This document shows, one piece after another, positions 6,174 to 13,754 of a stretch of 15,038 nt of DNA (position 1 is the stretch's first letter; each line of letters begins with the position of its first letter). Source of the stretch: an uncultured Phascolarctobacterium sp. (lineage in GTDB: Bacteria > Bacillota > Negativicutes > Acidaminococcales > Acidaminococcaceae); NCBI GenBank assembly GCA_945949475.1, contig CAMFET010000006.1, positions 1 to 15,038 on the forward strand, written 5' to 3'. The translations under genes and the position numbers were made by a program. The notes under the pieces are model-generated. The model saw only the letters and a list, made by a program, of their open reading frames with translations. It made no database searches and was not told where the DNA came from.

Positions 6174-8114
6174 CTACACATTACCCAGCGCAGCGATTAA
6201 ACGTGTGCTGATGGCATTACCGCATTCGTTATAAAATTCTTCATTCCCTATTACGTTGCCGGCAACAGAAAGATTAATGGTTATGTTCGGCTGACTGTTT
6301 ACAGCCTGTTTAGCCAAATCATGCGGCACAATCTGAGAACCGGAAGGCAGGTTGATAAGCTCGCCCCTGTTACCTTCATTTACGTAGGTCCTGCCGCCGC
6401 TGAAATAGCTCGTACCTAAAGCATTATGCTTTTCAGTATCACTACCACCAAAAATTTTATTGCCAAAGCTTTTGAAGCCTTCGCTTATAGCACGTACTTT
6501 GTCGGCAATCGGTGAAATGATACTCATAAACTTATCACGGAGCCACGCCCCGAACTGCTTGAATTTCTCCCACGCTGTACCCAGCACGGCAGTAACTTTA
6601 TCCCAGTTCTGCCATAGCAGAATCAAGCCTGCAACAACTGCTGCTATAGCTGCGGCAATCCAAAACAAAGGATTCACCGCCATAACTGCATTGCAGATAG
6701 CAGTTGCCACGCTTACGCCTTCTAACGCCGTGGTAACAGCCTGAAGCATTGCAGCAACCTTGAATGCAGCAAAGCCAGCACCAATACCGCCCAACATAGC
6801 GATAACGGTATCACCATTATCAACTAACCACGTAAACAAGCCGATAGCTACCGGCAAAGCAACAATAAGGCCATTAGCCAATGCTTTGACAAGCACACCA
6901 ACAGATTCGCCCAAGCGGTCAAAACTACCGGCCAGCTCGCCATTAGTAATAGACTTGTTTAAATCTCCCAAGCTCCCGTTTACATCAGCAAATGCTTTTG
7001 TAAGCGGTTTTTTAAACTTATCATAGATTGATATACCTATAGATTCAGTTACCGATTGAAACTGTTTAATTTGGCCTTTAAGATTGGCGTTCATAGTTTT
7101 TGCCATGCCAGCTGCTGCTCCGTTAGATTCACGTATGGCCTTTGATAATTTATTGAAATCATCATCAGACGCGTTGACCAGTGCCAGGAATCCGCTCATA
7201 GCCTCCTGACCTGCCATCATGGAAGCGTATTCAGCTTTTTCCGAATCAGACAATTTACTGAAAGCCTTGCGCAAATCTGCTAACGTTGTATTCAGCGGTT
7301 TAACGCTGCCATCAGCATTCTTTACACTGATGCCTAATTTGCTCATAGCATCTGCTGCTTCCTTCGGAGGCTTGATTAACCTGGTAAAGGTTGACCTTAA
7401 AGCAGTACCGGCCTGCTCGCCTTTAATGCCGGCATTAGCCATCAGACCAATCGCCAGCGCCACATCCTCAACGCTGTATTTAAGAGAGCCAGCCAACGGA
7501 GCTACATATTTGAATGTATATCCCATAAGCCCGACATTAGTATTCGCATTGCTGGATGCAGCTGCCAACACATCAGCAAATCTTCCGGAATCTTGTGCGG
7601 ACATGCCGAACGCAGTCAGCGCATCGGTCACAATATCTGATACACTGGCCAAGTCTTCGCCAGAAGCTGCAGCAAGGTCCATAATACCTTTGATACCGTT
7701 CAGCATATCCGTATCTTTCCAGCCGGCCATTGCCATGTATTGCATAGCCTGAGCTGCTTCTGACGCGCTGAACTGCGTTGTAGCACCCATTTCTTTAGCT
7801 TTAGCAGTCAGCGCATCTAATGAAGTGCCCGACGCACCAGAAATAGCCTGCACCTTGCTCATGGCTGCTTCAAAATCAGCTCCGACCTTTATGCTGTACC
7901 CGCTCAAAGCAGTAATTGCACCGGTTAAAGCACCGCCGGCATATTTTGCCAAAGAGCCTAATGCCGTAGCTCCATCACGGCCAAATCTTACAAGAGCATT
8001 TTGGGAGCGTTTCAGCTGCTTCTCTTGCTCCTTTGTCAGATTGGTAATGTTCTTCATCGGAGCAGAGAACCTGTCCTGCAGGCTCATAAGAATGTTAATA
8101 TTTTTGCTCGCCAT
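6174..8114 (-). CDS. Tail tape measure protein (TP901 core family)
   Basis: A 646-aa tape measure that sets tail length and is released into the host at infection. Residues about 75-300 form the TP901 core (DFEAAMSKVQAISGASG, then MGATTQFSASEAAQAMQYMAMAGW and ANAGIKGEQAGTALR motifs). Hydrophobic stretches at about 412-432, 436-460 and 476-503 could insert into the membrane. The C-terminus has the SYFSGGRTYVNEGNRGE region common to such proteins. If the usual ~0.15 nm per residue holds, the tail would be about 95-100 nm. The start (ATG 8114) has an AGGAGG box about 12 nt upstream and overlaps the frameshifted chaperone extension by 20 bases. Confidence 0.93.
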   Translation of the reverse strand: MASKNINILMSLQDRFSAPMKNITNLTKEQEKQLKRSQNALVRFGRDGATALGSLAKYAGGALTGAITALSGYSIKVGADFEAAMSKVQAISGASGTSLDALTAKAKEMGATTQFSASEAAQAMQYMAMAGWKDTDMLNGIKGIMDLAAASGEDLASVSDIVTDALTAFGMSAQDSGRFADVLAAASSNANTNVGLMGYTFKYVAPLAGSLKYSVEDVALAIGLMANAGIKGEQAGTALRSTFTRLIKPPKEAADAMSKLGISVKNADGSVKPLNTTLADLRKAFSKLSDSEKAEYASMMAGQEAMSGFLALVNASDDDFNKLSKAIRESNGAAAGMAKTMNANLKGQIKQFQSVTESIGISIYDKFKKPLTKAFADVNGSLGDLNKSITNGELAGSFDRLGESVGVLVKALANGLIVALPVAIGLFTWLVDNGDTVIAMLGGIGAGFAAFKVAAMLQAVTTALEGVSVATAICNAVMAVNPLFWIAAAIAAVVAGLILLWQNWDKVTAVLGTAWEKFKQFGAWLRDKFMSIISPIADKVRAISEGFKSFGNKIFGGSDTEKHNALGTSYFSGGRTYVNEGNRGELINLPSGSQIVPHDLAKQAVNSQPNITINLSVAGNVIGNEEFYNECGNAISTRLIAALGNV

Positions 8115-8262
8115 ACTTTTTTTCTTCCTCCTCTCCTGTAAGAATCATGCTGGCCGTCAAGAACAACAGCTCAAGAGAGCTCATGCCAACGAGCTCATGC
8201 AGGCTGTGCCCGCGTTCCAGATAATAATGAATCGTGTACAGCTCCGAATCGGAGCTAATCAG
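8095..8262 (-). CDS. Tail assembly chaperone extension, made by -1 frameshift
   Basis: This 55-codon frame has no start of its own but continues the XkdN-like gene in the -1 frame after the slippery site. It reads LISSDSELYTIHYYLERGHS, then HELVGMSSLELLFLTASMI and a Glu/Lys-rich end, stopping at TAA 8095-8097. The helix-rich, Tyr/Leu-rich content looks like the T half of the G/GT chaperones, which binds the tape measure. The fused product would be about 184 aa. Its end overlaps the tape measure start by 20 bases, as is common for such extensions. Expression by frameshift is inferred from the signals and the clean frame. Confidence 0.82.
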   Translation of the reverse strand: MISSDSELYTIHYYLERGHSLHELVGMSSLELLFLTASMILTGEEEEKKYGEQKY

Positions 8263-8268
8263 TTTTTT
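8240..8268 (-). promoter_or_regulatory. Programmed -1 ribosomal frameshift signal
   Basis: The heptamer A AAA AAC (8268 down to 8262) lies in the correct zero frame (TTA AAA AAC TGA), one codon before the stop of the short chaperone. After a 5-nt spacer comes a perfect 7-bp hairpin AGCTCCG-ATT-CGGAGCT (8256 to 8240). Slippery heptamer, spacer and stem are the three classical elements of -1 frameshifting, and phage tail chaperones are a known place for it. Confidence 0.85.
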
Positions 8269-8648
8269 AATTCTTCAACAGCTTCAGCGCCGTTAATACC
8301 ATACATTGCAGCAATCTTATCGCCAAGGCTAGTAATAGCTGTCAGATTCTGCTCGAACAGCAAGGTTACGATATCAGACGGCTCCACAACCTCATAAGCC
8401 TCTTGCAGCTGAGTGCTTCTAAACAATGGCACGGAAATATAAATCAATTCTTTGTAAAGCTCAAACTTGCCGTTCAAAGAATCGTCATCCTTATATTTAT
8501 CAATAAGGTTCAGCACCCTTGCGAGCGGTAATTTTTCAACTGTAAGCGCCATGCCAAGAACAGGAACATTGATTTCCTTTACGGCCATTTTCGCATTCAT
8601 GGCTTGCGTTTTGCGCTCCAACAGCGCTTCTAAAGTAGCTTTCTGCAT
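8259..8648 (-). CDS. xkdN-like: Tail assembly chaperone, short form (XkdN family)
   Basis: A 129-aa protein of the XkdN/Phage_TAC family, located between tail tube and tape measure. It is thought to coat the tape measure and recruit tube subunits; it is not part of the finished virion. Seen: an N-terminal helix (MQKATLEALLERKTQAMNA), VKEINVPVLGMALTVEKLPLARVLNL (typical XkdN strand-helix), then a helical C-terminal part ending EAVEELKN. The start has AGGAGG about 6 nt upstream, inside the sequence that follows the terminator. The last codons contain the slippery site that produces the longer form. Confidence 0.87.
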   Translation of the reverse strand: MQKATLEALLERKTQAMNAKMAVKEINVPVLGMALTVEKLPLARVLNLIDKYKDDDSLNGKFELYKELIYISVPLFRSTQLQEAYEVVEPSDIVTLLFEQNLTAITSLGDKIAAMYGINGAEAVEELKN

Positions 8649-8659
8649 ATTTTCCTCCT

Positions 8660-8694
8660 AAAAAAGCTCCCCATCTAACTAAAGATAGGGAGCT
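8660..8694 (-). terminator. Intrinsic terminator after the tail tube gene
   Basis: On the minus strand AGCTCCCTATCT, a 6-nt loop, and AGATGGGGAGCT form a 12-bp stem with one G-U pair, followed directly by TTTTT. It begins 6 bases after the tail tube stop and lies before the chaperone gene. No promoter is evident between it and that gene, so it probably lowers, rather than ends, expression of the tape measure and baseplate genes relative to capsid, sheath and tube. Confidence 0.88.
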
Positions 8695-8700
8695 AATCAG

Positions 8701-9126
8701 TTAAATCAAATCAATGAAATGATAGCCGCCAGCTTTAAACGGAACAGATTCTTCGCCCACGGAAGCATTAGTAAATGCCAGCAAAGTAACTTCGTCTAAA
8801 GTAACATCATAGATTTCAACACGCTCAGAACCGTCACTATCCGGATCTGCTACAACACCAACAATCTTGATTTTTGGCAATACTCCGGTAGTCAAACCAT
8901 CGCCAATAGTACGAGCAATAAAGCTATCGATTTTATGCAGAGTCATTGTACCGGCAAGACTGTAACCGGTCATACGCTGCTGCTGGCAAAGGTCACCGTT
9001 AATATCAACAGTTTCGTAGTTGATGGTAGCTTTGACCTCGAAGCTCTTGACATTGGCCAGGTTCTGGCCGTTTACATACAGACGGCCAAAGGTGCCGCGG
9101 ATAATTTTATTAGTTACATCAGCCAT
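8701..9126 (-). CDS. xkdM-like: Tail tube protein (XkdM family)
   Basis: A 141-aa inner tube protein of the XkdM (DUF2001) family, which stacks in rings inside the sheath. Typical signs: NKIIRGTFGRLYVNGQNLANVKSFEVKA at the N-terminus, VDINGDLCQQQRMTGYSLAGTMTLHKI in the middle, and the KAGGYHFIDLI-type end. Length matches the family. The gene starts 13 bases after the sheath stop with an AGGAGGTGCTGA box just upstream. It is followed at once by a strong terminator, as expected for a major virion protein. Confidence 0.93.
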   Translation of the reverse strand: MADVTNKIIRGTFGRLYVNGQNLANVKSFEVKATINYETVDINGDLCQQQRMTGYSLAGTMTLHKIDSFIARTIGDGLTTGVLPKIKIVGVVADPDSDGSERVEIYDVTLDEVTLLAFTNASVGEESVPFKAGGYHFIDLI

Positions 9127-9139
9127 TGTTCAGCACCTC

Positions 9140-10234
9140 CTATTCCATCTCAATTTCAAATTTCAGATCTTCGATGGCATCCAAAATCTTAATGTTGCCC
9201 TGCAGGAAAACAGTAGATTTGTAGGTCATGTTCTTGACCTTGTTTTCGTCCCAGTCAATAGCTTCAGTCTTGCCGATGCTCAACCAGGCATTACGTTGAG
9301 ATTCCACATTTACAGAGCAGATATTTTTATAAGTAGGCTCCAGGATTTCCTCCTTCGCCAGTTGGCGGAAATAAGCATTTACAGCACTGATAAACTGGCA
9401 TTGATTATCATAGCTGTTTTTGTATTTACCAACATAGCTGTCTTTGAAGGTGCTGAAGATATCCTCAATAATGATGTTCTGTGCTTCAACGATGATAATT
9501 TTACGCATATCCTCAGTGTCGGTACTGGTGATAGTGGTCAAAGAGTTTACGCCACGCGCAATCTTGATAACATCATCGTCCTTAAACAATACCAGATACC
9601 CTTTATCAATCCAGGAATTGATATCGTTCGTAACAGTAATGAAGCTTACGTCAACGCTATCGATGTCTTCCAGCTCATAATAAGTGCAGGAACGGTTCAT
9701 CGGCAGGTTGGCCAGGATGCTTGCCAGGCGCGGCAAGTATTTTACCATTTTTACATCAGCATTGCTATCCACATCGTGAACGCTGGCATTCTTCACGTTT
9801 ACAACATACTTACTATCAGCCGTGGTCGCATCGGCTACAACAGCTACATATTTACGGCCTTTGGATTTTTGATTTTTGGTAATGACATAGTTAACAAGCG
9901 CCTGCTGAATTTCTTCGTTAATGCAGCAAACATAGTTATACTTGAGCCCCTCCATCGCAGGAGCAAAAGCACTCATATCGGTTGCTGCTGGGGCAGCGAT
10001 AACATGTACCTTATTCACCGCCACCAGGAATGCTCTTTTAATTGCTGCCAAATTCTCAGCAGTATATTCCTCAGCTACGATTTCGTTTTCATAGCGATAG
10101 GTGCGGGTTCTTAATTCTTTTGCAGTACTATCAACACACAAAATGAGCAATACGCCACGCTCAGAGCGAGAAATCGCCGTAATCGCTTTTTGAGAAAAAG
10201 TAATATCAATATCGGGAAGTCCGATTTTTGCCAT
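9140..10234 (-). CDS. xkdK-like: Contractile tail sheath protein (XkdK-type)
   Basis: A 364-aa sheath protein, which makes this a myophage. It starts MAKIGLPDIDITFSQKA, followed by RSERGVLLILCVDSTAKEL, a feature of sheath proteins of Gram-positive myophages. The middle domain includes DVSFITVTNDINSWIDKGYLVLF. The C-terminal domain has VNSLTTITSTDTEDMRKI, the region used for sheath interlocking, and ends in a strand FLQGNIKILDAIEDLKFEIE, a usual terminal motif. At 364 aa it is shorter than PBSX XkdK (about 466 aa) but normal for the short sheath group. The ribosome binding site is AGGAGG about 6 nt before ATG. It sits between tail terminator and tube, as expected. Confidence 0.92.
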   Translation of the reverse strand: MAKIGLPDIDITFSQKAITAISRSERGVLLILCVDSTAKELRTRTYRYENEIVAEEYTAENLAAIKRAFLVAVNKVHVIAAPAATDMSAFAPAMEGLKYNYVCCINEEIQQALVNYVITKNQKSKGRKYVAVVADATTADSKYVVNVKNASVHDVDSNADVKMVKYLPRLASILANLPMNRSCTYYELEDIDSVDVSFITVTNDINSWIDKGYLVLFKDDDVIKIARGVNSLTTITSTDTEDMRKIIIVEAQNIIIEDIFSTFKDSYVGKYKNSYDNQCQFISAVNAYFRQLAKEEILEPTYKNICSVNVESQRNAWLSIGKTEAIDWDENKVKNMTYKSTVFLQGNIKILDAIEDLKFEIEME

Positions 10235-10246
10235 TGTTCAACCTCC

Positions 10247-10708
10247 TTATTTATTCACGCCAACCTCAAATTCGACAGTATCAATAAGCGGATGAGTGTC
10301 ACCGTCAGGAACGCCCTGAATAAGCTCCGTAGTCATTGAAAATGTCAAAGATTTGTCAGCTTTGATAATCTCGGTCCTCACATCATTAAAAACAACATGA
10401 GCGACTGTTTTGCCATCCATATCAGTAATAGGCAGTGGCTCCGTCAAAGCTGCAATCAGCTCGCTGTTGACCTCCAGCAATCGCAGGAAGCCTTCGTAGA
10501 TATCTTCAGCAAAGAACGATATCTCAATGTCAGCGGTTTCTTTTATCAGCCGGTTAGTCAGATTTTCAGTCACCAAGCCTTCTACATCAATGAAATAGCA
10601 TGGGCGCGGAAATCCCTCAGTCAAATCCCTGTCCACAACAGGGAAATCAGGGAATTTCTCTTCAATAAGCAGGGACAGCGCCCGGATAATGTCAATAACA
10701 GATAACAT
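10247..10708 (-). CDS. Tail terminator protein (DUF6838-like)
   Basis: A protein of about 153 aa of the phage tail terminator group found before the sheath gene in many Firmicutes myophages (DUF6838). It caps the tail and joins it to the head. Seen: an N-terminal helix (SVIDIIRALSLLIEEKFP), VDRDLTEGFPRPCYFIDVEG, then a strand-rich region (ADIEISFFAEDIYEGFLRLLEV) and a C-terminal strand FSMTTELIQG. I choose ATG 10708, which overlaps the stop of the gp10-like gene (TGATG) and has AAGGGG about 9 nt upstream; the TTG just before it is less likely. Confidence 0.78.
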   Translation of the reverse strand: MLSVIDIIRALSLLIEEKFPDFPVVDRDLTEGFPRPCYFIDVEGLVTENLTNRLIKETADIEISFFAEDIYEGFLRLLEVNSELIAALTEPLPITDMDGKTVAHVVFNDVRTEIIKADKSLTFSMTTELIQGVPDGDTHPLIDTVEFEVGVNK

Positions 10709-11145
10709 CAACCTATGCCCCTTTCTAATAAATCATCTACAAATTTGTCAGCCATATCAGCGAATTTGCTGTTGAAATCCTTGGCTACCTTGCCAGCTAT
10801 ATGCCTGCCTTTAACATATTTGCCATTAAAACGCTTGCGCGGAGCATGCCCTATAGCCTTATGCCCATACTCAATCAGATGAGCATGCGGCGCTGTGTTT
10901 TTTACACGCACCTGATACTCAGTGCCCTGATAAATATAAGCGCGGCCACGGCTCAACCCTCGCAGCAGGTTGCCTGTCTTGCGTTTGGTTTTCTGCTTGT
11001 AGGCCGTTCGCATATCCCTTCGCAGCGCATTACCTGCACGCTGCATAAGCTTTTTGGCTTCGTTGGGCATATCCTTTTCAACCATTTTCAGCATTGACGC
11101 ATTGAATTCCGACAGCTCGCTGAAATCTAACTCAACACTAGCCAT
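10708..11145 (-). CDS. HK97 gp10-like minor tail/neck protein
   Basis: A 145-aa protein of the HK97 gp10 family, a neck component between head closure and tail terminator. Diagnostic features are the basic middle part (YKQKTKRKTGNLLRGL, residues about 49-64), the invariant HAHLIEYGH motif at 87-95, and the following KAIGHAPRKRFNGKYVKGRH stretch. The C-terminal helix (FNSKFADMADKFVDDLLE) is usual. It overlaps the head closure gene by one base and the next gene through TGATG. Confidence 0.92.
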   Translation of the reverse strand: MASVELDFSELSEFNASMLKMVEKDMPNEAKKLMQRAGNALRRDMRTAYKQKTKRKTGNLLRGLSRGRAYIYQGTEYQVRVKNTAPHAHLIEYGHKAIGHAPRKRFNGKYVKGRHIAGKVAKDFNSKFADMADKFVDDLLERGIG

Positions 11146-11495
11146 CAGAGCAGCACCTCACAGAAAACTTCAAGCCGTTCATGGTCAAGGTACGGATCCA
11201 TGATATAGAGAATGTTGTAACGAACACCATCATACATGAACCACATGTCTGGCGTAATATCCTTGCAGTGTCGCATGACTATTTTATGGGTAGTCCTGGA
11301 CAATGTAGTATCAGCAGTTCTGCCGGAAAGCAGGCTGCCAGTTTGAGGAATTACTCCGGCATAAGCTGTTCTGTACAGTTTATCCTCTTGAGGATATTGA
11401 CCGAGCCTGTCCTTGACAGTACTTTTCACGGTGTGCCATACTTCAATCCGCTTATTAAGCATGCTGGATAAGCGTTTATCCTGTTTCCGGAACAT
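11145..11495 (-). CDS. Head closure / head-tail joining protein (SPP1 gp16-like)
   Basis: A 116-aa protein of the Phage_H_T_join family (SPP1 gp16, HK97 gp7 position), which seals the portal channel after packaging. Typical parts: LNKRIEVWHTVKSTVKDRLGQ (start of the OB-like barrel), an RTAYAGVIPQTG strand, TTHKIVMRHCKDITPDMWFMYDGVRYNI and a DHERLEVFCEVLL end, which is the family signature (mutation-tolerant but always R-x-x-x-x-C/Y-E). It lies 12 bases after the gp6-like gene and ends in a 1-base overlap with gp10. Confidence 0.9.
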   Translation of the reverse strand: MFRKQDKRLSSMLNKRIEVWHTVKSTVKDRLGQYPQEDKLYRTAYAGVIPQTGSLLSGRTADTTLSRTTHKIVMRHCKDITPDMWFMYDGVRYNILYIMDPYLDHERLEVFCEVLL

Positions 11496-11507
11496 AACAT
11501 CACCGCC

Positions 11508-11798
11508 TTACAAGAAGTTTGTGCAGTGCGCGCCAAGGATTTGAACAACCGTAGGGTTAACCTGAATACCGGTCATGGTGTAGGCTCTGACATCAAACAT
11601 ATCAGCGCAAATACACAGAACAGCAATAGTAATATCCTCATACTCATCTAGCTCTTCAAGGCTTCTTCCAGTATAGCTTGCGACAAACCTCTTGCTTGCT
11701 GGTAGCACAATACCATCAATATATGTTCTGTTTTCGGCAGTATCGTCAGCTCTGACATAACTCAGTATGCTATCAACAGTTAACTCTGATAGTCTCAT
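11508..11798 (-). CDS. Head-tail connector / DNA packaging protein (HK97 gp6-like)
   Basis: A 96-aa, mostly helical protein of the gp6-like connector family (Phage_connect), which forms the ring beneath the portal. Seen: ELTVDSILSYVRADDTAENRTYIDGIVLPASKRFVASYTG, the classic N-terminal pattern of four short helices, then YEDITIAVLCICADMFDVR, the second conserved helix. Its length and its place between capsid and head closure agree. A GGGGTGATGACTC ribosome site precedes the ATG. It starts 6 bases after the stop of the small gene upstream. Confidence 0.9.
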   Translation of the reverse strand: MRLSELTVDSILSYVRADDTAENRTYIDGIVLPASKRFVASYTGRSLEELDEYEDITIAVLCICADMFDVRAYTMTGIQVNPTVVQILGAHCTNFL

Positions 11799-11804
11799 GA
11801 GTCA

Positions 11805-11987
11805 TCACCCCTCGACAGTTTTTTTCCTTTTTCTGGTAGTCTTAATAGGTGCTGGCACCTGGACAAGCTCCTCGATATATTTAGCTCGCAGCAAATCAGC
11901 AGCAGCTTTATCATCAAGTTTAATTACTTGTCCAGGAGCACCGCAAACAGCACCAACAAAAGATACCAGTACCTTATACTCTTTCAT
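11805..11987 (-). CDS. Small conserved-type protein after the capsid gene
   Basis: A 60-aa protein that I do not assign to a named function. It starts with a YKVLVSFVGAVCGAPGQVIKLDD segment and AADLLRAKYIEEL, which resembles short phage proteins (pattern pGqvieLdd..Aa.Ll..g) often encoded between capsid and connector; the last twelve residues are basic (TTRKRKKTVEG). The ATG overlaps the capsid stop codon (TAATG), so it should be translated together with the capsid protein. It could be a minor head decoration or assembly factor; that is a guess from position only. Confidence 0.7.
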   Translation of the reverse strand: MKEYKVLVSFVGAVCGAPGQVIKLDDKAAADLLRAKYIEELVQVPAPIKTTRKRKKTVEG

Positions 11988-13138
11988 TATCCGGCAGCCA
12001 TTTCAAGTACAGCTACTTTTTGAGTCTCGATAACTTTAGTATCAACTTCAAACCAAGTTAAAACACCGATGGCATGTTCATCGGCGTATTTTTCATTGAG
12101 CATTTGCATCTCAATACCAGGACGGAGATTAGAGTACAGGCCAGAGAAGTCACCGTAAACAATCGGTTTAGCATTTGCTTTAATTTTAGGCATATTGTCA
12201 GACAGATAAACAGGTTTACCCAACAACAAGAAACCAAAACCTTGAGTCAAGTCTTTAGTCAGCAGATAATCGCCCTCTTTATCCTTCAACTTACGCAGAG
12301 CACCCAAAGTGTCAACATTTACGATCCAAGTTGCCCCGTCTTGATATTGTTGAGGCACTTTAAGTTGCATATCAATAATTTCGTCAGCAGTAATAGCAGT
12401 CGCAGCAGCAGCGGTAACTTTTTGAGTAGCACCCACTAATACACCTTGACAAGCAGAGGAGCCAGTACCTAAGAGACATTCTTTTTCCAAGAATCGAGCA
12501 ATAGCCAAGGAAACTTTGGAGATAACGTAGGAGACAACGTCAAATTGAGCATTGTTGATTAAAGATTTGGAAATCTTGGTCAAAGCACCAACAAGATAAC
12601 CACCCAAAACTACAGAAGTAAATTTACCGGTATGAGAGTCGAGAGCAGTAAACTCAGTAGCGTAAGCACATTGTACTTTATCTTCGCTTTCGTCATAAAC
12701 AGGGAAAGTAATAGTGCCTTTAACATTGTACTTAGTAGTCATGTTAAAGATAGGACAGATATTTTCCACAGTTTCGATAATCTTAGCAGCAATAGTCGCA
12801 GGAATAATAGCACCATTATCGCCAGTAGTCATGTTGACAGCTTCACGAGTTTCTACGATTTTGCCTTTACGAACATAGGATGCGAAAGCACGAGATTCTT
12901 TCTCGAAATCAGCTTGTGCTTTAGAAGATGCAGGAATCTTTTTACCATCAGCCAAAGTTTTGGAGGCATCAAACATGCGCACAGTTTCGTCAATATCCTT
13001 GATTTCCTTGCTCATAGCTTCGTAGGAGGCTTTCTCCTCCTCATTAAAAGCACGGTTTCCTTCGTCGCACTTAGAAAACAATTGATTAATTTTTTCCACC
13101 AATTCATTGCGTTTTTCCAATAATTGCTTAAATTCCAT
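11987..13138 (-). CDS. Major capsid protein (HK97 fold)
   Basis: A 383-aa capsid protein of the HK97 family. Residues 1 to about 95 are charged and helical (KQLLEKRNELVEKINQLF, then EEKASYEAMSKEIKDIDETV), the delta domain that acts as internal scaffold and is removed by the protease. The shell part starts near 100 with MTTGDNGAIIPATIAAKII, followed by the E-loop/spine region (TITFPVYDE, TEFTALDSHTGKFTSVVL) and the LITKISKSLI-type helix (here LTKISKSLINNA). Near the C-terminus are LLGKPVYLSDNMP and IVYGDFSGLYSN, both family marks. The start is preceded by AAAGGTGG. Protease gene upstream at 16 bases. Confidence 0.96.
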   Translation of the reverse strand: MEFKQLLEKRNELVEKINQLFSKCDEGNRAFNEEEKASYEAMSKEIKDIDETVRMFDASKTLADGKKIPASSKAQADFEKESRAFASYVRKGKIVETREAVNMTTGDNGAIIPATIAAKIIETVENICPIFNMTTKYNVKGTITFPVYDESEDKVQCAYATEFTALDSHTGKFTSVVLGGYLVGALTKISKSLINNAQFDVVSYVISKVSLAIARFLEKECLLGTGSSACQGVLVGATQKVTAAAATAITADEIIDMQLKVPQQYQDGATWIVNVDTLGALRKLKDKEGDYLLTKDLTQGFGFLLLGKPVYLSDNMPKIKANAKPIVYGDFSGLYSNLRPGIEMQMLNEKYADEHAIGVLTWFEVDTKVIETQKVAVLEMAAG

Positions 13139-13154
13139 TAGTTTACCACCTTTC

Positions 13155-13754
13155 TTAATTACACATTAAATAAAAATCAAATTTACGCTTTAATTGCTCC
13201 TGCTTACTCAAATCTGGAGCAGGAGGCTCGTGTTTAGGAGAGTTATCCACGATTTCCACAATATCGCCCACATCTCGACATTCTCTCAGCACAGCATCTT
13301 CGCCACGCATCTCGATTGATGTTGCGATGTAGGCAGGAGTCACATCCAAGATAGAGACCTCAATCAACTCCAAGTCTGTTATTGTTCTTCTCCTCATACC
13401 ATCAGCTCTGGTATCCCATTTATCTGCGCCCAGATAAAAACCAAAGCTCCATCCTGTGAGCTTGTTCTCCTTTGCTCGTTGGATAACCTCGACATCGCTA
13501 ACAACCACGTTGGCTCTTAAGCCAATGTTATCCTCGGCTAAATCAGCTCTATGGTCGGCAGTATCGATGTTTCGCCTATGGTTGAACATCAAACCAACCT
13601 TCTCAGCTCTCTCCAAGGCTCTCCTAAATGTGCCAGCCTCGATGACCTCGACAAATTGACCGCTTACATCATGCAGAACACGACTTTCTCTGTCTACGAC
13701 GTTCACATAACCAGAGATTTGAGCTGTGCCATCGCTTCGGATTTCTACTTTCAT
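13155..13754 (-). CDS. Prohead protease (HK97 gp4-like, U35 serine protease)
   Basis: A 199-aa prohead maturation protease, which cuts the scaffold domain from the capsid protein inside the prohead. The N-terminal ISGYVNVVDRESRVLHDVSG and FVEVIEAGTFRRAL segments are typical. Catalytic residues are visible: His59 in LMFNHRR and Ser103 in GWSFGFY, with the ELIEVSILDVTPAY motif (about 129-142) supplying the rest of the site. The C-terminal 40 residues are Pro/charged-rich and probably lost on maturation. ATG overlaps the portal stop by 4 bases (ATGA). Arg codons CGA and CGT/AGA appear often here. Confidence 0.94.
   Translation of the reverse strand: MKVEIRSDGTAQISGYVNVVDRESRVLHDVSGQFVEVIEAGTFRRALERAEKVGLMFNHRRNIDTADHRADLAEDNIGLRANVVVSDVEVIQRAKENKLTGWSFGFYLGADKWDTRADGMRRRTITDLELIEVSILDVTPAYIATSIEMRGEDAVLRECRDVGDIVEIVDNSPKHEPPAPDLSKQEQLKRKFDFYLMCN

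Noticed and set aside
8177..8206. Direct repeat of GCATGAGCTC in the chaperone extension
   Set aside because: Two 10-bp copies 10 bp apart within coding sequence; short enough for chance and no link to any element.
9020..10114. Long plus-strand open frame of 364 codons opposite the tail sheath gene
   Set aside because: It has no ribosome binding site, lies almost fully antisense to a well-recognised sheath gene, and its translation has no recognisable phage or bacterial motifs; it is a by-product of codon use on the other strand.
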